A stretch of DNA of 64,000 bases, taken from positions 26,773-90,772 of the forward strand of contig NZ_JAUYZJ010000024.1 in NCBI RefSeq assembly GCF_030700285.1, in the 5' to 3' direction. Source of the DNA: Methylobacterium sp. NEAU K. Lineage in GTDB: Bacteria; Pseudomonadota; Alphaproteobacteria; Rhizobiales; Beijerinckiaceae. Position 1 is the first letter of the stretch; each line of letters opens with the position of its first letter. Shown here piece by piece: positions 1 through 8,917 of this stretch. The notes beneath the pieces were generated by a model. The model worked only from the letters and a program-made list of their open reading frames with translations. It was not told where the DNA came from and searched no databases. Position numbers and translations under genes: made by a program.

Positions 1-1
1 C

Positions 2-205
2 ACCGAGCGGGCGCGGGACCTCGGTCAGGACGAACGCGCCACCGAGGGGCCGCTCTACGCAGGCCGGGCGCTCGCCGCGCTGGCGGCCGACCCGGACGTG
101 GCCGCGCGGGCCGGCGCCGTGCTGCACGCCGGCGACCTCGCCCGGATCTACGGTTTCACCGATACGGACGGCACGCGGCCGGAGCGGTTCCGGGTCGGGC
201 CGTGA
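2..205 (+). CDS. C-terminal end of a short-chain dehydrogenase/reductase (5' part outside window)
   Basis: An open frame enters from the left edge and stops at TGA 203-205, giving 67 visible residues. The segment GRALAALAADPDVAARAGAVL followed by an LARIYGFTDTDG stretch is typical of the last 60 residues of SDR-family oxidoreductases, after the Rossmann core. The catalytic Tyr/Lys and the NAD(P)-binding glycines lie outside the window, so substrate and cofactor cannot be judged. The gene is followed by about 240 bases without a recognisable gene. The SDR assignment is an inference from this C-terminal pattern only. Confidence 0.6.
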   Translation, partial: TERARDLGQDERATEGPLYAGRALAALAADPDVAARAGAVLHAGDLARIYGFTDTDGTRPERFRVGP

Positions 206-445
206 CAGCGACCCGAGGCGGCCACCGCGCCGCCGAAACGGCACAACGCCGCGCCATGTCCGCAAGCGCCCCGGACCGCAGGCTTGATAGATCGATCCCG
301 GGCGTTCGTCCTGTCATAAGAACCGATCCGGATCGCTGCGGGAGCGAAAAACGGCCTTAATTCTCCGGCAGGTCGAGGAGCGATCGTGTGCCCGGTTCAA
401 AGCCGTTCGGGCCGGGTCCGCCTGTGTGGAACAAGGGAATCTGGC

Positions 446-2134
446 ATGTCGGATGCGAACACGGCCCCGCGCGTGCTGATGGTGTTCCCGAAGTTCTACG
501 AAAACTCGATGTGGAACTTCAAAGAGGCCATGGAGCTGCAGGGCGCCCGCGCGCCCGCGCCCCCGCTCGGCCTGATCACGCTCGCCGCGATGCTGCCCCC
601 GAAGTGGCAGGTGACGCTGGTCAACCGCAACTGCGAGGACCTGACCGACGAACAGATCCTGGCGGCCGACCTGGTGATGACCGGCGGCATGCTGCCCCAG
701 GAGCCGGACTGCCTCGTCGTGATCGACCGGTGCGTCGCTCTCGGCGTCCCGGTCTGCGTCGGCGGCCCTGCGCCGACCTCGACCCCGGAGGTCTACGACA
801 AGGCCGACTTCCTGGTGCTGGGCGAGGCCGAGGGCATCCTGGACACGTTCGTGGCCGCCTGGGAGGCCGGCGAGCGCCGCGGCCGGTTCTCGGCGGAGAA
901 GTTCACCGCGGACGTGACGAAGAGCCCGATCCCGCGCTTCGACCTCCTCACCTTCAGCCACTACCTCTATATCGGCGTCCAGTTCTCCCGCGGCTGCCCG
1001 TTCACCTGCGAGTTCTGCGACATCATCGAGCTGTACGGGCGGTCGCCGCGGACCAAGACGGCGCCCCAGATGCTGGCCGAGCTCGACCGGCTCTACGGCC
1101 TCGGCTACCGCGGCCATGTCGATTTCGTCGACGACAACCTGATCGGCAACAAGAAGGCGATCAAGCTGTTCCTGCCGCACCTCATCAAGTGGCAGGAGAC
1201 GCACGGCTACCCGTTCAAGTTCTCCACCGAAGCATCGCTGAACCTCGCGGACGACGACGAGCTGCTCGGGATGATGCGGGACGCGAACTTCTTCGCCTTG
1301 TTCACCGGGATCGAGACGCCCGACGAGGCGACGCTGATCCAGACCCAGAAGAAGCAGAACACCAAGCGCTCGATCGCCGACAGCGTGCACAAGCTCTACG
1401 AGCACGGCATGTTCGTCACCGCCGGCTTCATCGTCGGCTTCGACACCGAGAAGGACAGCATCGCCAAGGCGATGTCGCTCTGCATCAGCCAGACCGGCAT
1501 CCCGATCGCCATGGTCGGCCTGCTGTTCGCGCTGCCGAACACCCAGCTCTCGCGGCGCCTACGCAAGGAGGGCCGCCTGTACAAGAACTACGCGGCGACA
1601 ACCGCCGACCAGGGCGACCAGTGCACGCAGGGCATCAACTTCGTGACCCTGCGCCCGCAGCGCGATGTGCTGGCGGATTACCGGGATGTCCTCGAAGAAG
1701 TCTACGACCCGCCGAATTTCTTCGAACGCGTGCGCGAAGTCTCGCGGCGGGTGAAACGGCCGAAATTCGCCGCGCAGAAGCTCAACTGGCGCCATGTCGC
1801 CCACGATCTCTGGTCGCTGCTCCGGGTGTGCTGGCGGATGACCGTGCGGCGGCCTGAGCTGGCCAAGCACTTCTGGAGCGTGTTCCTCGAGACCGCCCGC
1901 CGCAACCCGGCCGCCCTCGAGGCCGTAGTCACCAACATGGTGATCTACCTGCACGTCTATCCGTTCTCGCGCTACGTCATCCGCGAGATCAACGGCCGGA
2001 TCGCCGACCTCGATGCCGACCGCTGGGTGATGCCGCCGATCCTTGCCGCCGACAACGATGGAGGCGGCAAGGCCGCGCCGGTCGGAAAGGTCGCGGCCAA
2101 GGCGGAGGTCAAGCACCTCGCCGCCGTGGCCTGA
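446..2134 (+). CDS. B12-binding-domain radical SAM protein (hopanoid-methylase-like family)
   Basis: Predicted 562-residue cytosolic radical SAM enzyme. Residues about 8-150 form a cobalamin-binding-like Rossmann domain (RVLMVFPKFY, PPLGLITLAAMLP, VCVGGPAPTS), without a classical DxHxxG motif. The radical SAM cluster motif CxxxCxxC is at C184, C188 and C191 (RGCPFTCEFCDI). A C-terminal DUF4070-like region follows. The start at 446 was chosen because AAGGGA lies upstream and homologous proteins begin just before the RVLMV strand; an in-frame ATG at 386 would add 20 unlikely residues. The layout resembles HpnP, the hopanoid C-2 methylase, which is common in Methylobacterium, but paralogues of other function exist, so I give no symbol. 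It stands alone, with no other hopanoid genes beside it. Confidence 0.85.
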   Translation: MSDANTAPRVLMVFPKFYENSMWNFKEAMELQGARAPAPPLGLITLAAMLPPKWQVTLVNRNCEDLTDEQILAADLVMTGGMLPQEPDCLVVIDRCVALGVPVCVGGPAPTSTPEVYDKADFLVLGEAEGILDTFVAAWEAGERRGRFSAEKFTADVTKSPIPRFDLLTFSHYLYIGVQFSRGCPFTCEFCDIIELYGRSPRTKTAPQMLAELDRLYGLGYRGHVDFVDDNLIGNKKAIKLFLPHLIKWQETHGYPFKFSTEASLNLADDDELLGMMRDANFFALFTGIETPDEATLIQTQKKQNTKRSIADSVHKLYEHGMFVTAGFIVGFDTEKDSIAKAMSLCISQTGIPIAMVGLLFALPNTQLSRRLRKEGRLYKNYAATTADQGDQCTQGINFVTLRPQRDVLADYRDVLEEVYDPPNFFERVREVSRRVKRPKFAAQKLNWRHVAHDLWSLLRVCWRMTVRRPELAKHFWSVFLETARRNPAALEAVVTNMVIYLHVYPFSRYVIREINGRIADLDADRWVMPPILAADNDGGGKAAPVGKVAAKAEVKHLAAVA

Positions 2135-2175
2135 GCCGGCCGACCCCGATACGTCGGGGTCATCGAGGTCCGGTA

Positions 2176-3861
2176 TCAGGCGGCGCGCACCGTCTCCAGG
2201 AATGCGCCGATCTCCCGGCGCAGCGCCTCGGATTGGTCCGAGAGGCTCGCCGCCGAGGCGAGCATCCGCGTGGCGGCCGAGCCGGTTTCATCGGCCGCCC
2301 GGGCCACCGCGTCGATCGTGCCGGTCACCGCACCGGTGCCGGCCGCCGCCTCGGCGACGTTGCGGGCGATCTCCCGGGTCGCGGCGCCCTGCTCCTCGAC
2401 GGCGGCCGCGATGGAGGTCGCCACGCCGTCGATCTCGCGGATGCGGGCCGCGATGCCGTCGATCGCCCCCACCGTCTGACCTGTGGCGCCCTGGATGCGG
2501 CCGACCTGGCCGGCGATCTCGTCGGTCGCCTTTGCGGTCTGCGCGGCCAGATCCTTCACCTCGGCCGCCACTACGGCGAAGCCCCGGCCGGCCTCGCCGG
2601 CCCGGGCGGCCTCGATCGTGGCGTTCAGGGCCAGCAGGTTGGTCTGGGCGGCGATGTCGGAGATCAGCCGCACCACGTCGCCGATCCGGCCCGCGGCCTC
2701 GCTCAGATCCTGCACGAGGTCGGCAGTCTGCCCGGCCTGGGCCACCGCGCCCCGGGCGAGGTCGGCGGAGCCGTCGACCTGCCGGCCGATTTCCTGGACG
2801 GAGGCGCCGAGTTCCTCGGCAGCCACCGCCACCGTGCCGACATGGGTGGCGGCTTCCTGGGCGGCGCCCGCCACCGTGGCCGAGCGCTCGGCCGTGTGCG
2901 TGGCCGTGCGCGTCATCGCCGCGGCGCTGTCCCGCAGGTCGAGGGCGGCCTCCGTCACCTGCGCCAGCATGCCGCCGACCGCGGTCTCGAAGCCGTCGGC
3001 CATCGCCCGCACGGCGCGCTGCCGCTGCGCCTCGGCGCCCGCCCGGGCCAGCGCCGTCTCCCGCTCCAGCGCGCGCGTGTGGATCAGGTTGTCCTTGAAC
3101 ACCTGCACGGCCGCCGCCATCGCGCCGATCTCGTCGCGGCGGCCGGTATGGGGCACCGCCACGGTCTCGTCGCCCTCGGCCAAGCGGCCCATGGCGCCGG
3201 TCATGCGCTGGATCGGGCGCGCGACGCCGAGGAGGGTGAACAGCATCGCCGCGACGGCGACCGTCAGGGCCAGCGCGGTGGCGACCAACGCCGTGATCCT
3301 GGCCGAGGTCGCGTTGTCGGCGGTCGCCACGACGTTCGCGTCGGTCTGGGACTGGGCCAGCGCGATCGCCTCGGTAAGGCTGCGGACCGCCGCATCGTTC
3401 TGGGCTCCGGTGGCGGGGTCCAGGACCAGCTTGAGGGCGCCGTCGTTGTCGCCCGCGATCATCAGCTCCACCACCTGGAGCTGGATGTTCTGGTAGGCGT
3501 TCCACGCGGTGGTGAACCGCTCGTAGATCTCTTGCTCCCGGGGGCTCGACAAGCGGTCCTGATAGCCCTGACGCAGCTCGGAGAGCGTCCCGAGGGTGTC
3601 GGTGAGCGCCGTCTGGTTCTTGTCGAGGGCCGAGAGGTCCGGCGATGCGACGGCGAGCCTGTACAGCCGCAGCCGCGCGTCGCGCACGGCCATGCCGATG
3701 GCTTCGGCCTGGTTCTGCGCGGGGAGCCAGCGCTGCGACACCGCCTGCGCATCCCGCTCGATCTCGGACAGCCGGACGACGCTGACGACGCCCTGGCCCG
3801 CGGCGGCGAGCGCGAGCAGACCGATCGCTCCGGAGAGGACCATCTTCAGGGAGAATCGCAT
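2176..3861 (-). CDS. methyl-accepting chemotaxis protein
   Basis: A 561-residue inner-membrane chemoreceptor. There is a first membrane helix at about residues 7-29, a periplasmic four-helix-bundle-type sensor to about 185, a second membrane helix at about 187-210, a HAMP domain to about 262, then the cytoplasmic coiled-coil signalling domain. The highly conserved hairpin tip reads NLLALNATIEAARAGEAGRG, and contacts CheA/CheW in this family. The protein ends in RAA and has no C-terminal pentapeptide tether for CheR/CheB. No other chemotaxis gene is adjacent, so the ligand is unknown. Confidence 0.95.
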   Translation of the reverse strand: MRFSLKMVLSGAIGLLALAAAGQGVVSVVRLSEIERDAQAVSQRWLPAQNQAEAIGMAVRDARLRLYRLAVASPDLSALDKNQTALTDTLGTLSELRQGYQDRLSSPREQEIYERFTTAWNAYQNIQLQVVELMIAGDNDGALKLVLDPATGAQNDAAVRSLTEAIALAQSQTDANVVATADNATSARITALVATALALTVAVAAMLFTLLGVARPIQRMTGAMGRLAEGDETVAVPHTGRRDEIGAMAAAVQVFKDNLIHTRALERETALARAGAEAQRQRAVRAMADGFETAVGGMLAQVTEAALDLRDSAAAMTRTATHTAERSATVAGAAQEAATHVGTVAVAAEELGASVQEIGRQVDGSADLARGAVAQAGQTADLVQDLSEAAGRIGDVVRLISDIAAQTNLLALNATIEAARAGEAGRGFAVVAAEVKDLAAQTAKATDEIAGQVGRIQGATGQTVGAIDGIAARIREIDGVATSIAAAVEEQGAATREIARNVAEAAAGTGAVTGTIDAVARAADETGSAATRMLASAASLSDQSEALRREIGAFLETVRAA

Positions 3862-3956
3862 GAGGGCTTCGTCGCCGCGGGCGGTCCGCGTTTCCAGAGC
3901 CGATACTGTCCCGGCCAGTTGTTAACGTTCTGTCTGCGACCGCCAGTTGTTCAAGG

Positions 3957-4961
3957 CTAGAGCCACTTCTTCCAGCGAAAGAAAACGTAGGGCAGGACTG
4001 CGGCAACGATCATCATTACGACGGCCATCGGGTATCCGTACGGGAGATCTAGTTCCGGTATGGACTTAAAGTTCATGCCATAGATCGAGGCAATCAGTGT
4101 CGGCGGCATGAAGACCACGGCCATGACCGAGAACAGCTTGATGATGTTGTTCTGTTCCAGGTTGACGAGGCCGAGCGTCGCGTCGAGCAAAAATTGAATT
4201 TTCGTGGACAGGAACGTCGCGTGCTCCTCCAGAGACTGGAGATCGCGCAGCGTCGAGCGGACATCCTCTCGCAGGTCGCGGGGGGCCTTGTTGGTGCGAT
4301 AGGTCGCCGAGAGCGAGAGCAGGATTCGCTCCATCGAGACCAAGCTCTCGCGCTGCTTGGAGATCAGGTCGCCGTGTCGTCCCAGGGCCCGCAGCGTGTC
4401 CTGCAGGGCGGTGTTGCGGGCGGAGGGATCCTCCTGCACTTCAAAGATCTTGCCGGAGAGGCGGTCGATCCGCTCGCCCTGGAGCTGGAGCACATCCGCC
4501 GCCCGGTCGATCACCGCCTCGATCAGCCCGGCCAGGATGGTCTCGCCGGAGGCGGCGGACGCGCTGCCGTTGCCCATCGTGCGGCCGGCGCGCTGCGTGT
4601 ACATGCGGAAGGCCTGCGGCTCCTCGTGGCGCACGGTCACGAGGCGGCTGCCGCGCAGGATGAAGGTGATGCCGGCGAGTCCCGGCTCCTCGGCGTCGCT
4701 CACCTTCGAGAGCACGCGCCCGGTCATGTAGCGGGCGCCCTCCTCGACATAGAGCAGCTCGGAGGGCTCGATGTCCTTCATCTCCTCACGGGTCGGCACC
4801 TCGATGCCCGCGAACGCCTCGACCTTGAGTTCCTCCTCGCGGCTCGGGCGGATCAGGTCGAGCCAGACGGTATCCTCGGGGATCGTGTCCTGAAGGTCGA
4901 CGATGCGCCGCTCGAGCAGCGTGGATCCGGCGCCGATCGACGGCTGGTGGATGAAGATCAC
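3957..4961 (-). CDS. corA: CorA-family magnesium/divalent cation transporter
   Basis: A 334-residue protein with a large N-terminal cytoplasmic domain and two C-terminal membrane helices. The family signature YGMNF follows the first helix (FMPPTLIASIYGMNF), and the protein ends in a basic tail RWKKWL, as CorA proteins do. CorA pentamers carry Mg2+ (also Co2+/Ni2+) across the inner membrane. The gene is monocistronic, 95 bases upstream of the chemoreceptor gene on the same strand. I saw no Mg2+ riboswitch or leader in the 170 bases upstream. Confidence 0.93.
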   Translation of the reverse strand: MIFIHQPSIGAGSTLLERRIVDLQDTIPEDTVWLDLIRPSREEELKVEAFAGIEVPTREEMKDIEPSELLYVEEGARYMTGRVLSKVSDAEEPGLAGITFILRGSRLVTVRHEEPQAFRMYTQRAGRTMGNGSASAASGETILAGLIEAVIDRAADVLQLQGERIDRLSGKIFEVQEDPSARNTALQDTLRALGRHGDLISKQRESLVSMERILLSLSATYRTNKAPRDLREDVRSTLRDLQSLEEHATFLSTKIQFLLDATLGLVNLEQNNIIKLFSVMAVVFMPPTLIASIYGMNFKSIPELDLPYGYPMAVVMMIVAAVLPYVFFRWKKWL

Positions 4962-5132
4962 GAACAGGTCTCGGGTGCGGGACGGTCACGGCTCGGCGCG
5001 AGTTCCGGTCCGCATCCGGCACGGCGGCTCCCGACGCAAGCTGTGCCGCGGGTGTGGCGTTGTTTTCTGACGCTTCCGTGACATCACGGGCCGCCTCAGG
5101 CGGCCGCGCAGCGGTCCCGGGGGGGCGGCGGC

Positions 5133-5405
5133 TCAGTTGCAGCCGTCGCAGATGCTGCGGTCGATCTTGTCGGTCAGCGTGCGTTCGCGCTGCTCCTCCC
5201 GCCGCGAGGGTATCTCGCCGGGGCCGAGCGAGGTGCCCGGCGGCTTGGTCACGCCGAGGCTGTTCGTGTTGGGCGCCGTGATCGTCGAAGTCGGGCCGCC
5301 GCCGGTGCCGGTTTGGTCGGGCGCGACCGGCTGGGCCGCCAGCGTCGCGGGCAGGGCGAGGCTCAGCGCGGCGAGCATCAACGGACGGATCGATCCTGTG
5401 GCCAT
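5133..5405 (-). CDS. small secreted protein of unknown function
   Basis: A 90-residue protein with a clear Sec signal peptide (hydrophobic run LMLAALSLALPATLAA, cleavage after AQ or AAQ). A Gly/Thr/Pro/Asn-rich linker follows, then a charged tail (SRREEQRERTLTDKID) ending in CDGCN, with a paired CxxC. The start has a strong ribosome binding site, GGAGG, 6 bases upstream. It is probably periplasmic. The terminal Cys pair could be a disulfide or a metal site. No family recognised. Its neighbours, corA and an RNA methyltransferase, give no hint. Confidence 0.7.
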   Translation of the reverse strand: MATGSIRPLMLAALSLALPATLAAQPVAPDQTGTGGGPTSTITAPNTNSLGVTKPPGTSLGPGEIPSRREEQRERTLTDKIDRSICDGCN

Positions 5406-5458
5406 GGGGAACCTCCGGTCATGGGAAGAACGTCAGATGTCTCCGCAAGTTGCACGCC

Positions 5459-6697
5459 TCATCGACGGCGGGCGGGCTCGCGCCTGAACACACCGACCAT
5501 CTCGACATGGGCCGAGTGCCGGAACTGGTCGACCGGCGTCACCGCCTCGATCCGGAATCCGCCGGCCGCGAGGGTCGCGGCGTCCCGCGCGAAGGTGCCG
5601 GCATCGCAGGCGAGGCCGATCGCCAGCCTCACGCGCGAGGCGGCGAGCTGGCGGGCCTGCGCCTCCGCGCCGGCCCGGGGCGGGTCGAACACAACCGCGT
5701 CGAAGGTGTCGAGCTCGAGCGGCAGCAGCGGACGGCGGAACAGGTCGCGGCGCTCGGTGGTGATCCGGCGCAAGCCCGAAGCGGCCCGGGCCGACCGGTC
5801 CAGCCCGCCGAGGGCGGCCGCGTCGGCCTCCACGGCGTGGACCGCGGCCATTCGCGCGATCGCCAGGGCGAGGGGGCCGCAGCCGGAGAACAGGTCTGCG
5901 ACGCGCCGCTCCCGGCCTCCCAGGGCCGCCACGGCCAGGTCGGTGAGCGCAGCCTGCCCGGCGGCGGTGGCCTGCAGGAAGCCGCCGGGGGCCGGAAAGA
6001 GGCGGGTCTCGCCGGCGGTCACCGAAACGGGTTCGGCCTCCATCAGGCGCTCGCCGTGGATCGACAGCCGGGCGAGGCCGAGTTCGCCCGCGATCCGCAC
6101 CAGCGCTGCGGCGACGCCGGCGCTCACCGGCCCGTGGCCGCGCAAGTCGACGTCGAGGCCCTGGTCGGTGGCGGTCACGGCGACATCGAGGGGCTTGCGG
6201 CCGTGGCCGAGGGGGGCGGCGAGGCGGCGCGCCACCGCGGGGGCGGGGTGCAGAGCCGGCACGGTGATCGGGCAATGGTCGATCGGGACCAGCGCGTGGC
6301 TGCGCGCCTCCATCAGGCCGGCCTCGGCCCGGCCGTCGATCTCCCGGACATGCAGCGTGATGCGGCGGCGCCCGGCCCCATGAGCGTCGATCGTCGGCGC
6401 CGGCTCCACGTCGAGCCGGGCCTGCGACAGGGCCTGTGCCACGAGGCCGCGCTTCCAGGCCAGCTCCGCTTCCGGCGCAAGGTGCTGCGTGCGGCAGCCC
6501 CCGCACCGCATGAAATAGGGGCAGAACGGCTCGACCCGCTCGGGCGCGGGCCGCTCGATGCCGAGCAGCTCGGCCCGGCGGCCCTCCCGGTGGATCGCTA
6601 CCCGCTCTCCGGGCAGCGTGTACGGGACCGGGGTCCCGTCCTCCGCGATGCCGTCGCCGCGGGCGCCCAGTTCCCGGATCGTGACCGTCTCGCTCAT
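5459..6697 (-). CDS. RumA/TrmA-type RNA m5U methyltransferase
   Basis: A 412-residue SAM-dependent class I RNA methyltransferase of the RlmD/RlmC/TrmA family, which makes 5-methyluridine in 23S rRNA or tRNA. An N-terminal TRAM-like OB domain (residues 1-55) is followed by an iron-sulfur Cys motif (CPYFMRCGGC) as in RlmD. The SAM pocket is ADLFSGCGPLAL and the DPPRAG motif is present. The catalytic Cys lies in ACDAGTFARD, and the C-terminal QFRHSAHVE signature follows. Its ATG overlaps the stop of tlyA (ATGA at 6694-6697), so the two are co-transcribed and probably translationally coupled. The exact target uridine cannot be told from sequence alone. Confidence 0.88.
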   Translation of the reverse strand: MSETVTIRELGARGDGIAEDGTPVPYTLPGERVAIHREGRRAELLGIERPAPERVEPFCPYFMRCGGCRTQHLAPEAELAWKRGLVAQALSQARLDVEPAPTIDAHGAGRRRITLHVREIDGRAEAGLMEARSHALVPIDHCPITVPALHPAPAVARRLAAPLGHGRKPLDVAVTATDQGLDVDLRGHGPVSAGVAAALVRIAGELGLARLSIHGERLMEAEPVSVTAGETRLFPAPGGFLQATAAGQAALTDLAVAALGGRERRVADLFSGCGPLALAIARMAAVHAVEADAAALGGLDRSARAASGLRRITTERRDLFRRPLLPLELDTFDAVVFDPPRAGAEAQARQLAASRVRLAIGLACDAGTFARDAATLAAGGFRIEAVTPVDQFRHSAHVEMVGVFRREPARRR

Positions 6698-7476
6698 GAT
6701 AACCGTGCGCCGATCAGGAATTCTGAATTGCCGTCGCCACCCGGCACGGGCGAGTCGATCAGGCCCAGGATCGCCGCCCCGAGCCCCTCCAGTAGGGCAC
6801 GGACGGCCGCGCAGACCTCCGCGTGGACCGCAGGGTCGCGCACCAGGCCGCCGCGCCCGACCCGCTCGCGCCCCGCCTCGAATTGGGGCTTGATCAGCGC
6901 GACGACGGCCGCGCCGGGCGCCAGCAGCGGCGGCAGAGCCGGGAGCACCAGCCGCAGGCCGATGAAGCTCACGTCGACGCTCGCCAATTCGGGCCGCGGC
7001 ACCAGCCGCGCCGGGTCGAGCGTGCGGATATCGGTGCCCTCCAGACGGGTCACGCGCGGATCCGCGGCGAGCCGCGGGTGGAGCTGGTCCCGGCCCACAT
7101 CCACCGCGTGGACATGGGTCGCGCCCCGGCTGAGCAGCACGTCGGTGAAGCCGCCGGTCGAGGCGCCGACATCGAGACAGGCCAAGCCGGCCGGATCCAG
7201 CCGGAACGCGTCGAGCGCCGCCGCGAGCTTGAGTCCGCCCCGGGAGGCGTAGGGATGCTCGGGCGCAGCCTCGACCCGCGCCCCCCGGGCGATCGGGTCC
7301 GAAGGGCGCGCCAGCAGCCGGCCATCGACCCGCACCAGCCCGGCCCGGATCGCGGCCTGCGCCCGCGCCCGGCTCTCGAAATGGCCATGCTCCACCAGGA
7401 ACAGGTCGGCCCTTCGGGGTGACGGATCGCGGCGCGCGGGCGCCTGGCGATCCGGTATGGGCCGGTCTCCGGTCAT
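6694..7476 (-). CDS. tlyA: TlyA-family rRNA 2'-O-methyltransferase (hemolysin A family)
   Basis: A 260-residue protein with an N-terminal S4 RNA-binding domain (residues about 20-80: RADLFLVEHGHFESRARAQ and GLVRVDGR) and a C-terminal FtsJ-like SAM methyltransferase domain (LDVGASTGGFTDVLLSRGA). TlyA proteins 2'-O-methylate cytidines in 16S and/or 23S rRNA. The name hemolysin is historical. It is first gene of a two-gene unit with the m5U methyltransferase, with a 4-base overlap, suggesting a small RNA-modification operon. The divergent sodC starts 109 bases away. Confidence 0.92.
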   Translation of the reverse strand: MTGDRPIPDRQAPARRDPSPRRADLFLVEHGHFESRARAQAAIRAGLVRVDGRLLARPSDPIARGARVEAAPEHPYASRGGLKLAAALDAFRLDPAGLACLDVGASTGGFTDVLLSRGATHVHAVDVGRDQLHPRLAADPRVTRLEGTDIRTLDPARLVPRPELASVDVSFIGLRLVLPALPPLLAPGAAVVALIKPQFEAGRERVGRGGLVRDPAVHAEVCAAVRALLEGLGAAILGLIDSPVPGGDGNSEFLIGARLS

Positions 7477-7585
7477 CAGGGCTTTATGCGCTCTCGGCAG
7501 GGTTGCGGCCGGGGTTTCGGGGCGCGGGCCTGTCGAAGGCCGGCGCGCCTCCTAACTAGACCGGCCTGAAGAGGAGAGCCACCGC

Positions 7586-8143
7586 ATGACACGCACCCTG
7601 CCGCTGCTCGCGCTGCTCGGGACCTTCGCCGCGAGCGGCGCCCTCGCGCAGGAGCCCGCCAAGGACGCTGGCAAGGATGCCGCGGCCGCCAAGCCCGCGG
7701 AGGCGTTCCAGGCGCCGATCAAGAACGCCAAGGGCGACACCATCGGCACCATGGCGATGCGCGACGGCGCGAACACCCTGGTGATGCGCGTCGCCATCCA
7801 GCCCGGCGGCCTCCCGCCCGGCTGGCACGGCATGCACTTCCACGCGGTCGGCGACTGCTCGGACCCGAAGTTCCTGAATTCCAAGGCGCATGTGAACCAC
7901 GACCAGAGCAAGCACGGCCTGCTCAATCCGGACGGACCCGACGAGGGCGACCTGCCGAACCTCTACGTGGCGCAGGACGGCTCGGCCAATGCCGAGGTGA
8001 CGAGCGAGACGCCGCTCACCGGCGAGGGCGGCCTCAAGGACGGGGACGGCTCGGCGCTGATCATCCACGCCAACGAGGACGACCACACCACCCAGCCGAT
8101 CGGCGGGGCCGGGGACCGGGTCGCCTGCGCACTGATCAAGTAG
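7586..8143 (+). CDS. sodC: Cu-Zn superoxide dismutase, periplasmic
   Basis: A 185-residue secreted protein: a signal peptide (cleavage after ALAQ), an Ala/Lys-rich linker, then the Cu,Zn-SOD beta-barrel. Copper ligands are visible in GMHFHAVGDC, in HVNHDQSKHG and in IIHANEDDH. The disulfide Cys pair is in GDC and VACALIK. The active-site Arg is replaced or displaced in the usual bacterial manner (GGAGDRVAC carries it). The zinc ligand that normally sits three residues before the GDL aspartate is Asp here (GPDEGDLPN) instead of His. It dismutates superoxide in the periplasm. A good ribosome binding site (AGGAGAG) lies 9 bases before the ATG. Confidence 0.93.
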   Translation: MTRTLPLLALLGTFAASGALAQEPAKDAGKDAAAAKPAEAFQAPIKNAKGDTIGTMAMRDGANTLVMRVAIQPGGLPPGWHGMHFHAVGDCSDPKFLNSKAHVNHDQSKHGLLNPDGPDEGDLPNLYVAQDGSANAEVTSETPLTGEGGLKDGDGSALIIHANEDDHTTQPIGGAGDRVACALIK

Positions 8144-8149
8144 GGCCGG

Positions 8150-8614
8150 TCAGGCCGCGGGGGGCGAGGGCACCAGGGGCGGGATCGGGCGCGGGCGGCC
8201 GGCCTCGTCGATGGCCACGAAGGTGAAGGTCGCCTGCGTCACCCGCTCGCGGACCTGGGTGCAGAAGCGGCGCGCCCAGGCCTCGACCTCGATCTTCATC
8301 GAGGTCCGGCCCACATGCGAGACCCGGGTGTAGACACACAGCACGTCGCCGACCCGGACCGGGCGGATGAACGTCATCGCGTCGAGCGCAACCGTGACGA
8401 CCCGCCCCTGCGCCCGGTCGACCCCCGCGATGCCGCCGGCCTGATCCATCTGCGAGAGCACCCAGCCGCCGAAGATGTCGCCGTTGGCGTTGGTGTCGGC
8501 CGGCATCGCGATGGTGCGGACGGTCAGATCCCCCCTCGGCAGGTCCACCTCCGGAGCAGTCTCTGGCCCGCTCCCGGCCGCTGCAAGTCCGACGTGCTGC
8601 ATGATGCCGTCCAT
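8150..8614 (-). CDS. yciA: acyl-CoA thioesterase, YciA family
   Basis: A 154-residue single hot-dog-fold thioesterase. The family signature MPADTNANGDIFGGWVLSQ includes the catalytic Asp/Asn region, followed by the hot-dog helix MDQAGGIAG and the strand FIRPVRVGDVLCVYTRV. YciA-type enzymes hydrolyse short to long acyl-CoAs in the cytosol and relieve CoA trapping. It runs convergently to sodC with 6 bases between stops. The start at 8614 is one of two close ATGs (8602 is also possible). Confidence 0.9.
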   Translation of the reverse strand: MDGIMQHVGLAAAGSGPETAPEVDLPRGDLTVRTIAMPADTNANGDIFGGWVLSQMDQAGGIAGVDRAQGRVVTVALDAMTFIRPVRVGDVLCVYTRVSHVGRTSMKIEVEAWARRFCTQVRERVTQATFTFVAIDEAGRPRPIPPLVPSPPAA

Positions 8615-8630
8615 CCGCCCGTCTCCGCCG

Positions 8631-8768
8631 TCAGGGAAGGATGCCGGCGAGCTTCAGCCCCGCCGCCAGCAGGATGGCGGCCGCGCCCAGGATGCATTCG
8701 AGCGGGATCGATTGCCAGAGGTCCTGCGGCGCCGCCGCGGGCTCGGCGCGCTGCGCGATATCGTTCAT
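8631..8768 (-). CDS. 45-residue single-pass membrane protein, unknown function
   Basis: A small protein starting MNDIAQRAEP and ending in a hydrophobic helix (LECILGAAAILLAAGLKLAGILP). The start at 8768 is supported by a perfect GGAGGAG six bases upstream; a longer frame to 8855 has no ribosome binding site. It lies 16 bases upstream of yciA on the same strand and may share its transcript. No family recognised. The short soluble N-terminus and C-terminal helix fit a tail-anchored or small inner-membrane protein. Confidence 0.6.
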   Translation of the reverse strand: MNDIAQRAEPAAAPQDLWQSIPLECILGAAAILLAAGLKLAGILP

Positions 8769-8864
8769 CGGGGCTCCTCCCGGCCGCGCCGGTCTGTCGC
8801 CGACGGGTCCATTATCGGCAGTATAAAGCGTGTACGTGAGCCGCGCACCCCGCATCGCGGCATG

Positions 8865-8897
8865 AAAAAGCCCGGCGGCTCGGGGGAGCCGCCGGGC
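8865..8897 (-). terminator. intrinsic terminator of the Tyr/Arg-rich protein gene
   Basis: Read on the minus strand, a perfect 12-bp stem (GCCCGGCGGCTC paired with GAGCCGCCGGGC, loop of 4) is followed directly by TTTTT. It begins about 20 bases after the stop of the gene that ends at 8918. Confidence 0.85.
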
Positions 8898-8917
8898 CGG
8901 TCAGGCCGGCGATCCGC

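Noticed and set aside
1559..2116. Antisense frame over the radical SAM gene
   Set aside because: Product is a GC-driven shadow; the plus-strand gene has full motif support.
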